64,000 bases of DNA, from positions 10,974,001 through 11,038,000 of the forward strand of contig CP053160.1 in NCBI GenBank assembly GCA_014607495.2, written 5' to 3'. This DNA comes from Carposina sasakii. Lineage: Eukaryota > Arthropoda > Insecta > Lepidoptera > Carposinidae. Below the pieces are notes generated by a model that saw only the letters and a list, made by a program, of their open reading frames with translations, ran no database searches and was not told where the DNA came from. A program made the translations under genes and the position numbers. Within the stretch, counting starts at the first letter, position 1; every line of letters begins with the position of its first letter. This document shows positions 55,601 to 64,000 of the stretch, piece by piece.

Positions 55601-58344
55601 ACTAAAGCAAACAAAATAGAAAAATAATAAGGTAGCCTATCCCATAAAGCGGTAGTTAGTCCAGATTTGAGAAATATATTTTCACAATATTGCTAAAGCA
55701 TTAGGCCAAATGTGTCACGATAACGATGTTGCACAAAACCACGAACATCACTCAAACAAACATATTTACCTCTCTTCAGCTTCCTTCATCCAACGTTCGA
55801 GGACCGGTTTGATTTTCTGCGCACTTTTTGGTGTTATATCCAATTTCTCAAATCTGTGTCGAACATAAATATGTAATGTTAGAGTCTTACTACACGCACC
55901 GGCCGAAAAGCTCTGAGAGAAGCACGCAATTACATCTATAAACTCCCGAATACGAACAACAGGCATCACACAGGACATTGACATTCCGTTAACGATTATA
56001 GGAGAGAGAAAAAAACAATAGGTGATTTAGGCAGGGTAATCAGTTTGATTAATACCAAACAAGGTAACAATAAAACAACGAATTCAATTATAACGTATGC
56101 CAATGCCCTGGCTTTGAATTGCGCAAAATGAATAATAATAAAAAATAAGAGTAATGAAATAATACATCATGCTAGATTAAATGGAAAGTTAGAAATTTTT
56201 CAACGAGATGTTACTACAATAAAGGTGATAAGGTTCTCACAACGATTACTCATGGCGTCGAATCGACATGGTGTGGTAGTACGAGTACACTAATGCGGGC
56301 GTTTGTCTTCAACATCAAAATGTAACAATCAGTGTGATGCATGGTGCCTTCTTACTATAATTACTCGTATGCAAATAGCTAACACGTGTGAAAAGGAAAA
56401 GAAAGAACGTCAAAACCGGTAGTTACATTAATTGTATGCGGCATACATTCAAAAATGTAAAGATCGCCGATTGCGATAAGATAACATTAAACAGCGTTGA
56501 AACATTTTGATTTAAAGACAATCTACGTGTGGACTGAGCCGTCGAAAGTGAGTCAAAGCGTGTGCTTAATGTATGTAAGTAAAACGTCTCCAACCATATC
56601 TTTATTGTTGAAAAACCTAATTTAAATTTGATGGAAATTATATAATTATGCGTAATTATACATTATCGTTCAAATGATCTTGGGTTCAGCAATGAAGAAA
56701 GTTTGGAGATAGTGAATAGAGTAATAAAACAAAACATACATGTTTTGTTGCTGTGACGATAGCTGAGCTGCTAGCATCTGCGAAGCCAGGGCACTGGGGA
56801 CGGTAAATAACATTAGCTGTGAGGTTATCCAGTGAGCTGATAGAAGTTCCAGCACATTGTCAGAAACAGATAATACCGCACGCTTATCAATATCAAACGG
56901 GAGCTTTCGGATGATTTAAAACATAAATGAAAAAGGTAATTGATGAACATCTGCAAGATGTAGCCAAATAAGAAGACTGTAGGTAACCATATTAAATTGA
57001 ACTGTATTTTAATATGCCCTGACGCACTGCTGGTACTTGTAATTCAACCTGGGCCATGCTTAATTCAGTGTTTGTCAAGCCCTCGACTGGCAATGACCAT
57101 GGACTCATACGATTATGTTGATTTCAGTTGTTTTTCATCTATTTTAAAATTTAGAACTGTCTCTTGGGGTTAAACTCCTCGCATGTTTATGGGATAGGAC
57201 AGATGCAACCGTTGCATTAGCAATTTTTATGACTGTCAGTCATAAATCTACATGATTAGTGTGCGCGTGTAAATAATTATTTTTAATCAAAACGTAAATT
57301 AATTGAGTTTAGTAATCAAAGGGTTACCGACCATATAGCGACGTCACGATATCAAATTGGAGGGAGTCGAAAGAAAAATTAATGGAAAATGGAATCACGA
57401 CGGTACAAAGACAGGGGAATTCTACTCTTTTAATTACACGAAAAAAGTAATTACGGCAAGATAATTAATTAACTGGAACAGAAGTAACGATTAATGATTT
57501 TATTATACGAAGGAGGTCGCTGGGGTGGCTGAATTGAAATTTCCTTGGGCCGTTTCGGTCGCATTCCGTTTTGCATCGAAATACGATTTGTTCAATAAAA
57601 CTGGTTGAGTGACTTGATTCCACTCAATCAAACAATATTAGCCTGATTAGTTGAGTAATTGGCGAGTAAAAACTACAAAATTGTAACGCTAATTGATCTC
57701 ACGGGAATGACCATTAAAAGTAAATAGAGGATTGTCTTCATTTCTGAAATGATCGAAATAGAATAGAAAAAGACGCCGAAATTAAATTAGATCGCACGCG
57801 CCCATAGCCGCGTAAAAAATGATACAGTTCAGACAGACAGTAAGCAGAACGGAAGCCGTCCAAACGGTAATTAATTAAACGAATTGTAAGCAATGAAAGG
57901 AGTCATGCTGTTTTACAAATCACTTCAATTAACGATATTAAAAAGTTAGAGTGATAACTGAGTCAGGGCTGCGTGACGACTTGAAAAAAGTGGTGCCCGC
58001 TTTTTCTGACCCTCCTCGGGTTCGGATTGTCTTAGCCACATTATTATGACAAGCGTGCGATGTTATCTATTTCAAGATCTCAATATATCATTGTCAAGAA
58101 CTTGGCTATAAATTTACAGGGAATAAGAATTAATTAGTAACAAGATTTTAGTTTTAAACTTACCTGCAAATGGCGCTTTGACTGTAGGCTGGGCCTTCGG
58201 TGACAGATAGGGCTTGGCCGACCTGCGTTTGTGTGAGCCCTAAGCCAAGTCGCCGTAGTTTGAAGGCTTTCGCAAACTCCTTAATATCCTCCAAGTTTAT
58301 ACCGTCGACGACATTGCTCGATGATTGGCTAATCGTGGGTTGAT
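49559..58344 (-). CDS. pdm3: POU6-class homeobox transcription factor, 3' coding part (whole-gene view)
   Basis: Four exons join in frame: 58344-58164, 55853-55770, 51060-50924 and 49683-49559. Together they encode a complete POU-specific domain (GLTQTQVGQALSVTEGPAYS...QSAICRFEKLDITPKSAQK), a linker (YASGQNHLTDFIGMEPSKKR) and a POU homeodomain ending WFCNKRQALKNTV, then MMSKGMV and a stop. The PSKKRKRRTSFTPQALELLN sequence and the GPAYSQSAICRFEKLDITP loop are diagnostic of the POU6F1/POU6F2/pdm3 class. From family knowledge, pdm3 is a neuronal transcription factor in Drosophila. The N-terminal Gln-rich coding part is not in the window; the long introns and 3' end are. Confidence 0.93.
50225..50465 (+). 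repeat. CACTAGAATACACCAGTATC repeat, long copy, in the pdm3 homeobox intron
   Basis: GGGCTTCACTAGAATACACC, CTCAGGTGATAAGCTAACAA, GATCTTGTAGTTTTGGCTAT, ending with ACACAGCCGTGTTTTTGTTA; matches pieces at 10745, 23490, 34250 and 61005. Confidence 0.5.
50470..50776. mobile_element. GGGTGTAAC MITE, pdm3 intron copy
   Basis: Left TTACAAAAGGGGTATGTTAA, right TTCTGTTACATCCTGTATAT; arms TAAACATGTGATTTCGAGTC / AAAATCACATGTTTATTTTT. It directly follows the repeat at 50225-50465. Confidence 0.65.
50924..51060 (-). CDS. pdm3: pdm3 exon: linker and homeodomain helices 1-2
   Basis: Acceptor ctccttccag|GTATGC; donor CCTTCTG|GTATGT. Encodes RYASGQNHLTDFIGMEPSKK, then RKRRTSFTPQALELLNAHFE and RNTHPSG. The basic RKRR cluster is the homeodomain N-terminal arm. 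Confidence 0.96.
52885..53345. mobile_element. GGGTGTTTGTGACAGCC element in the pdm3 linker intron
   Basis: Left TAGGGTGTTTGTGACAGCCA; interior AATTAGGCCTTAGATAATGA, AGAGTCACAAGTGATCCAAA; right end CATTTCAGTATTTGCACATG is degraded. It belongs to the same family as 24007-24262 and 62235-62695. Confidence 0.6.
53558..53648. mobile_element. 90-base mini-MITE
   Basis: GGTTTCCTAAAATAGCCGCA at the left is inverted as GTGCCACTATGATAGGAAAC at the right (26-base imperfect arms). Confidence 0.55.
54275..54460. mobile_element. palindromic MITE ending in AATAAGGGGGCC, copy 2 (inverted)
   Basis: ACGTAAAAGCAATAGCAAAG, GAAAATTGTACAATATTCGC, AATTCATTTTACGTAATACT and GCTAGTTAGGTAATAAGGGG match 10557-10745 on the other strand. 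Confidence 0.7.
54943..55086. mobile_element. MITE with about 60-base inverted repeats
   Basis: GGTCGATTCTAACAGTCACA ... CCCTTTCTCTC is inverted as GAGAGGGATAGACCTGACTA ... GTGTGACGGTCAGAATCGAC. In the pdm3 intron between POU-specific part two and the homeobox exon. Confidence 0.7.
55770..55853 (-). CDS. pdm3: pdm3 exon: POU-specific domain, second part
   Basis: 84 bases between tcgacacag and a GAGAG|GTAAAT donor. Encodes (R)FEKLDITPKSAQKIKPVL and ERWMKEAEE, the last helices of the POU-specific domain. Phase 2 on both sides. Confidence 0.95.
56740..56793 (-). CDS. pdm3: possible 54-base cassette exon inside the pdm3 POU-specific domain
   Basis: Between the two POU-specific exons, ttatttaccgtccccag is followed by 54 open bases and a GTATGT donor. 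Length and phase would insert 18 net residues (SALASQMLAAQLSSQQQNI in place of R) between SAIC and FEKLD without a stop or frameshift. From family knowledge, vertebrate POU6F2 has a splice form with an insertion at the same junction. The sequence differs, so the exon is a prediction from splice signals only. Confidence 0.35.
58164..58344 (-). CDS. pdm3: pdm3 exon: POU-specific domain, first part
   Basis: Acceptor atatctgcag|ATCAAC; donor TTTGCAG|GTAAGT. Encodes a Ser/Asn-rich lead (QPTISQSSSNVVDG), then INLEDIKEFAKAFKLRRLGL, GLTQTQVGQALSVTEGPAYS and QSAIC. Phase is 2-in (two bases completing a split codon), 2-out. Confidence 0.94.
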
Positions 58345-61300
58345 CTGCAGATATGAAAACTATGTGTTAGGTACATGATTGCTAAACATTTTTTAATGTA
58401 TGGACATCATTGATCTTGTCTGAGAATTTTAAGGTTCTCCATTTGCATAGGATGTTACACGTGTACTAAGCGATCATGAGTCATTAGGGTTAGCTTTCGT
58501 GTCGCCACTCCATATAAGCGACATGTTAGAAAGTAGTTCAACTAGTTCAGCAAACAACCCACCATAATACCCTGCTACAATTAGATCTCATTGATCTTAA
58601 TTTATTGAACACCAAACCTATAACTATTAGAATTTAGACAGTTCCGCCTTAAGCTCAGCACCGTTTAAGCGAGGCAAAATTATAGCCAAGTTTAGTGGGC
58701 AATTTATGTAATTAGTAGATGGTAGCGGTTTCTAATTATGCGGAATGTCATTAGAGACGTGCTACCTCCGTAGAGGCTCTTTCGCGGATACCCCCCTGTT
58801 TAGCTAACCGATGACAAATTACTTTCCTGAGCCGTTAAGTTTAGCGATGTTTCCTCAGTGGGAATTCGGCTTAAGGATTATCTAGTTGGAATAGGAGCGA
58901 AGAAAGGGATTGTAGCACGACTGCTACACTGCTCCTATAATGACTTATATCGTGTGATTACATTAACTTACTACCGTTACTGTATCTGAAAACTACTGAC
59001 AACTGCCGGTTATTGTTACCTATATTTTAACTTGCTTATTATTGAAAATCTGATGAGCATGAAGGGTTATATCCATCGAAGGAGAGAAATATGGTTCTAC
59101 AACTAGCCTGTTTGAAGAAATCATGGAAACATCTCTGAGGTAGGTAGCTACAGAAATAACTTTTTATAAAGATTTCAAGTGAAAATTATAGGTACTACCA
59201 ACTATCGATAAATAAAAATATATTCAAATAATCATAAGTTCTTATTAAGCAGTATTGTGAGGTGTTCCAGCCCGCATACAAGTGTGCCACCCCTTATTCC
59301 ATCCCTCGCTAGTTTAAGTAGTAGTCTGCATCAATTAAGACGGGGTAGGGTTGGTAAATTGGCAATCGTTTCTCCATTTACCGGCACAAACGTATATTTT
59401 ACCACATTATTCCTTTACAGATATCTTGAACCTACTGCCTTAGCATCAAAATTCAGAATAGCAAGTTTTGCTACCTTTAACCGTGTATTAGATTCTAATT
59501 TCGTTTTGTTACTGATAAGTTAGTGTATTGTTTGGAAAATATTCATCTTGTTTCTAGTGATTAGATTAGGGTGATCTTCGGCGTGCGTTATGTTTTATGA
59601 ATTATTTCCGTAGTACTGATTGTCTATTAGTGAATTGCTTTTCGATGGAGTTATATTTGTTATTGATTCAACATCCTATAACAATGTATGGCCTTTCTTA
59701 ATTTATAGTACAGTGTTATAGTGTACAACTTAATTTAGTAAACTAAATGTTATTGCTTTTACAAATTGTATTAACAACCAAGTAACTAGGTTAGGCTAAT
59801 AGGCTATAATGCCATGAAAAGCTCGCCCTCTATATAAAAAGTTATAATACAATCAATAGTTTACTCTTATCTATTTGCGATTGTTACTTTAAAGACAAAC
59901 TTTTCCTTGTACACTAATTTACTTGATCCCGTCGAAATAAGTTTGACATTTTAATAATTTGTGTGTTTGACGATTTTGATGGACGTTTATCAGTAGGTAT
60001 AGTAGTCTAGTATGGTGTGTTCTAAGAAAAATAAGTTAAGTAAAAGGCAACAAAATAATTACGAATATAACCTCCTCACCAATGGCGTGCTCACCAAATT
60101 AATTACAAACAAAAGATAAGTCAATTGACACAAAATAGCCTCTGGAACCAATAGCGGTAATGCATCTAGATAGCATCGGGTTAATTGTTTAATACATGTA
60201 ATAAATTAATTAGACACAATTAAAGTTCGCGTGATACCATTGAATTCGGTTACGTGCCAACCACTTTTGATAGGCTTCTCTAATTCGTAATGGCTATTAT
60301 TTTGGATACTTTTGTTTTAAAAAATGAAATTTATCTTTATTTCTTTCCAATTTGGAGATTAATTTCTACACCGTTAGGGTTAGTAGTTATCGTGCAATTA
60401 TTGTATTTTATATATTATTATATTGTTAGAAGGTATATTCAATTACTGAAATGATCATTAATTTTAATAATAGTTTTAAAGCTTAAAAAAATCATTTTAA
60501 TAATTTGAATTGCGTCATTTTGGGAATATAGTTTATAATCAAATAGAAAACCGTACATTTTTAATGTAAAATAACGCAAAATGTACAGTTTAGTTATAAT
60601 TATCAAAAATATTTCATTTCCTACAATTCAATAACTACCTGCGCATTAAGGCCGAATGTTAACCAAACTAACACAAACATTGTTGCCGTCTCCGGACCAA
60701 ATCAGATTATTCCCTAAGATAAACTGCTTAACCTAATCCGAAGCAATAACTCTTTTTAATATCCCACGCATAGCAGAATATAACTTAGTATCCAGATTCT
60801 GGGGAAATTCTCTCTCTATAGATACATACATATAAACATGGCTGTAATCCTGAAAACAGTTACCTTTAGCATAGCGGGAACAGATGTACTAAATAAATAA
60901 ATATTCACACACTTCACAACACATTAACTTAGTCCCATATTAAGATCCATAAGGTCTTGTGTCGTGGGTACTAAGTAATGGTATATAATAGTAACAAGTT
61001 GCTATCTTATCGCCTAAGAGAAGACTCTTACTCTCACTTACGATGCAGCTGTTATATTCTAGTGAAGTACCACAGCAGCACATTATCTCTCTATGGTAGA
61101 TAGAAATATGTAGATGGAGTGTTAGCTGCGAGATATAGCTTTACATCGCATGTAGCGAAATACTCGTATCGCTTTCATAGAGGCTACATGCGATGTTACT
61201 AATACTTTAAGAGGTCTATTTTTAAAGATCTAGAAAGAAATTATTCTTGCCGTGCCGATGTGCTAATGATAGGTACTTATTTACAAGGTTAGAAGTTTAG

Positions 61301-62230
61301 AGAGAGAAGAGATTTAGTTTTAACAACTTCTCTGTATAATTATACTTCAACGAGGAACAAGGTGTATTATGTGCCGCTACATACATACGAATTTTTACCT
61401 GATTGTTTCTAATCCATTTCGATGCCTATTTTCCTTATCAAAATATCGATCGTAATAGTTTCCTTTTGGAAATTATGCGCTAATATCAGATTTGCGTTTA
61501 CAACAACTCTTAATGTGCGACTCTCATGCTATAAACTCGATGCATATTCCGATTCTGATTATTCGACAAAATTATTCGAAAACTTTCGGTTTTATCAGTC
61601 AGTATAACGAAAGAAACATTCGATTGTGTATCTAAAGAGTTTGTTAAAGTTGATCGAATGAATTTATTAGGTAAGATTTTTGTAAGATGTGATGTTAAAA
61701 ATATTCATACACGCATACCTATGTAGGTACATTATCATTATTATAATACAAGCTTTAAAATTAAGTTTCATGTCATTTGATACATAGATACATTTGATAA
61801 ATTGTTAGAGAAGATAAAAGACCAAAACTTATGAATAGTTAATTAAATAGTAATTGTAATTAATCGAATTACAAATATCGATTAAATTTCAAATTTGAAT
61901 TGTTACAAAACTTTTACAAAATTTTAAGTAATTGTGTATCATTATCAAGCTTTCAATTTTATCTAAAAGATGCTTATCGCAATAACAATAAGGCTTGAAA
62001 TTCATTGTTATTTAAAACTTACCACTAACTTAAAGAGTCATAAATGTTTATGAGCAATGACGCGCGTCGAATCGGTCGATTCGTCTTATCGACAGCGATT
62101 AGGCGAGTCGAATACTCGTATCGATTATAATTAACGTAACCGTTCTAAAGTACTTTTAAAGAAGTTTCTTCGCCAAGTTTGAGCTCTCCTATTATCGAAA
62201 GCTTTTATGACGATGATTATAAATGTAATA
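58345..62230. other. probable pdm3 intron, sparse
   Basis: No coding exon was recognised. A small SINE-like fragment (GATCCATAAGGTCTTGTGTC at 60950) and a CAGCTGTTATATTCTAGTGA repeat (61005-61080) are present. The 88-codon open stretch at 59257-59523 shows no family resemblance. Confidence 0.5.
61142..61198. repeat. short perfect hairpin
   Basis: ACATCGCATGTAGC (61143-61156) is followed 24 bases later by its exact inverse GCTACATGCGATGT. No terminal features of a MITE family were seen. Confidence 0.6.
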
Positions 62231-62234
62231 CAAA

Positions 62235-62695
62235 CAGGGTGTTTGTGACAGCCAGGCAAATATTTATATGGTGACTTCAGACCATGATTCTGAGTCGAAA
62301 ACCACTAAAAATTTTCGCAGGAATATTCCAAAATTTTCCTACTTTTTTTCTTATTTTTTCAGGGAAAAAATTGTATGGCTTCATTTAGTTAGGCCTTGGC
62401 TTAACTTAAAATCTAAATTTTATCCAAAAGATGATTTAAAAAAAAGTTGTGCTCAAATTAGTTCAAATAACTGATTAGGGTTCATAAATTTTGTTTATAA
62501 GTTAAGTTCCTGGAAAAATTAGAAAAAAAGTCGGAAATATTTGGAATATTCCTGCGAAAATTTTTAGTGGTTGCACAGTCAGTAGTGATCCAAAAAAACA
62601 TAAATGATTCACACAATAACCAATAAAAACATTTAACTAGTCACAGGTTCGCCCGATAGTATTTGCCTGCCTGTCACTCACACCCTGTATAATAA
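62235..62695. mobile_element. ACAGGGTGTTTGTGACAGCC element, first of two right-edge copies
   Basis: Left CAGGGTGTTTGTGACAGCCA, right CCTGTCACTCACACCCTGTA; inner AAAATTTTCGCAGGAATATT / AATATTCCTGCGAAAATTTT arms. Confidence 0.75.
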
Positions 62696-62947
62696 GTGTA
62701 TTTCTTATTAAATTAAATATACTATTTACTTTATTAAAAACACATACTAATGCAGCATTTTGGATTTTTGGATATAATTACAACTATCTAGCGACTGAAA
62801 CTGTCTTTACAAATAATTTGCCCGTAAGTAATGAGACTTACCTACTACCTGCAGTCAAACTGCGTAAGCAGTTTGGCAGGACATAGTAAAACAACTTTGT
62901 TATTTTAAATTTAATAAATAAAAATATAGCAACGTAAAAATGCCTTT

Positions 62948-63132
62948 ATACAGAGTGTAACAAAAAGGGTATGTTAAGCGAAAAGCTTTGTAAATAGCCC
63001 ACTATAGAGAACCTATCCACAAAATTTGATATCCGAAATCACATGTTTATTTTTCCCGATAGTATGGAGAATTTTTAAATATCTCAGGAATTTTCATACA
63101 ATCTTGAAAAATAAAAATGTGATTTCGAAAAC
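62948..63132. mobile_element. GGGTGTAAC MITE, left part
   Basis: TATACAGAGTGTAACAAAAA to AAAAATGTGATTTCG; after 63132 the sequence switches to a different repeat, so the right arm is missing. Confidence 0.65.
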
Positions 63133-63480
63133 TGCATCGTGTGGCATATCAAATGAAAGGTCTTGTTGAGAAGATCTTAAATGTATTTTTTTGTAATTTT
63201 AAAATAAATAGTTTCCAAGTTATTTAAGAAAATAGACGAAAATTGACCATTCCCCCCCCCTTATCTCCGAAACTACTGAACTTAAAATTTGAAAAAAATA
63301 CAGAAATTAGTTTTCTCCTTATAGATTATAGGAAAACCTATAAGAAGTCCATGATATTAAAATAACATGGTAAATCACTCAATATTGTGCGTACCAACTT
63401 TTTGTCAGATTTAAAAAAACATGATAGGTAACATCGTACGGAACCCTCTTCACGCGAGTTCAACTCGCACTTGTCGGCTT
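63133..63480 (+). repeat. CGGAACCCTCTTCACGCGAG repeat
   Basis: CATATCAAATGAAAGGTCTT, ATCTCCGAAACTACTGAACT and the end GTACGGAACCCTCTTCACGC...CACTTGTCGGCTTTTT, which I recognise as common in Lepidoptera genomes. Confidence 0.6.
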
Positions 63481-63494
63481 TTTATCTTTTTAGC

Positions 63495-64000
63495 TTATTT
63501 TTTCAGGGAAAAAATTGTATGGCTTCATTTAGTTAGGCCTTGGCTTAACTTAAAATCAAAATTTTAACCAAAAGATGATTTAAAAAAAAGTTGTGCTCAA
63601 ATTAGTTCAAATAACTGATTAGGGTTCATAAATTTTGTTTATAAGTTAAGCCAAGGCCTAACTAAATGAACCCATACAAATTTTTTCCTGGAAAAATTAG
63701 AAAAAAAGTCGGAAAATTTTGGAATATTCCTGCGAAAATTTTTAGTGGTTGCACAGTCAGTAGTGATCCAAAAAAAACATAAATGATTCACACAATAACC
63801 TATTAGAACATTTAACAAGTCACAGGTTCGCCCGATAGTATTTGCCTGCCTGTCACTCACACCCTGTATAATAAGTGTATTTCTTATTAAATTAAATATA
63901 CTATTTACTTTATTAAAAACACATACTAATGCAGCATTTTGGTTTTTGGATATAATTACAACTATCTAGCGACTGAAACTGTCTTTACAAATAATTTGCC
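63495..64000. repeat. duplicate of 62351-62822
   Basis: The right half of the element at 62235-62695 and about 125 bases of flanking DNA are repeated here almost identically, with about 34 more bases in the element's second arm (AAGCCAAGGCCTAACTAAAT). It runs to the window edge. Confidence 0.8.

Noticed and set aside
59257..59523. 88-codon open frame in the pdm3 upstream intron
   Set aside because: No family resemblance, no splice or promoter context, and wrong strand for pdm3.
1..64000. Bacterial-type systems (CRISPR, operons, phage or integron features)
   Set aside because: Nothing of this kind was seen; introns, splice sites and repeats are eukaryotic.

Overview
The window looks like nuclear DNA from a moth or butterfly (Lepidoptera). 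It is AT-rich, its genes have short phase-consistent exons separated by introns full of small non-autonomous transposons, and it carries several repeat families I recognise as widespread in Lepidoptera. Examples are the retroelement beginning GGACGCCCGCGACTCCGTC and ending near TTATAATATTAGT, GGGTGTAACAAAAAGG MITEs, and a tRNA-like SINE with a GGTTCGAAT box. No prokaryotic operon, CRISPR array or rRNA was seen. The species cannot be named from the sequence.

Three genes are supported, all on the minus strand. (1) About 2.1-20.3 kb: the 5' part of a type I membrane receptor with two fibronectin-III-like domains. I rebuilt eight coding exons with matching phases (391 codons plus 2 bases), including a 14-base microexon. 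The cytoplasmic part continues beyond the left edge. A possible alternative first exon with its own signal peptide lies at 21.8-22.06 kb. (2) 30.5-40.9 kb: a complete Ptpmeg/PTPN4-type non-receptor tyrosine phosphatase (FERM + PDZ + PTP) in 15 coding exons, predicted at 856 residues. (3) 49.6-58.3 kb: the 3' coding part of the POU6-class transcription factor pdm3, holding the POU-specific domain (two exons) and POU homeodomain (two exons). A possible 54-base in-frame cassette exon falls inside the POU-specific domain. The pdm3 N-terminal exons would lie to the right of the window.

Layout: 1-2.1 kb downstream side of the receptor gene; 2.1-22.1 kb receptor gene with large repeat-filled introns; 22.1-30.4 kb intergenic, mainly MITEs and palindromes; 30.5-40.9 kb Ptpmeg; 40.9-49.5 kb intergenic DNA including the likely pdm3 3'UTR; 49.6-58.3 kb pdm3; 58.3-64 kb probable pdm3 intron, ending in a local duplication.

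The three genes are not an operon and no joint pathway is implied: one is a surface receptor, one a cortical phosphatase and one a neuronal-type transcription factor. The unusual content is in splicing structure (microexon, possible POU-domain cassette exon, partial exon duplications in Ptpmeg introns) and in repeat architecture (tandem arrays inside retroelements, nested and fold-back elements, two hAT-like MITEs with 8-bp target duplications).
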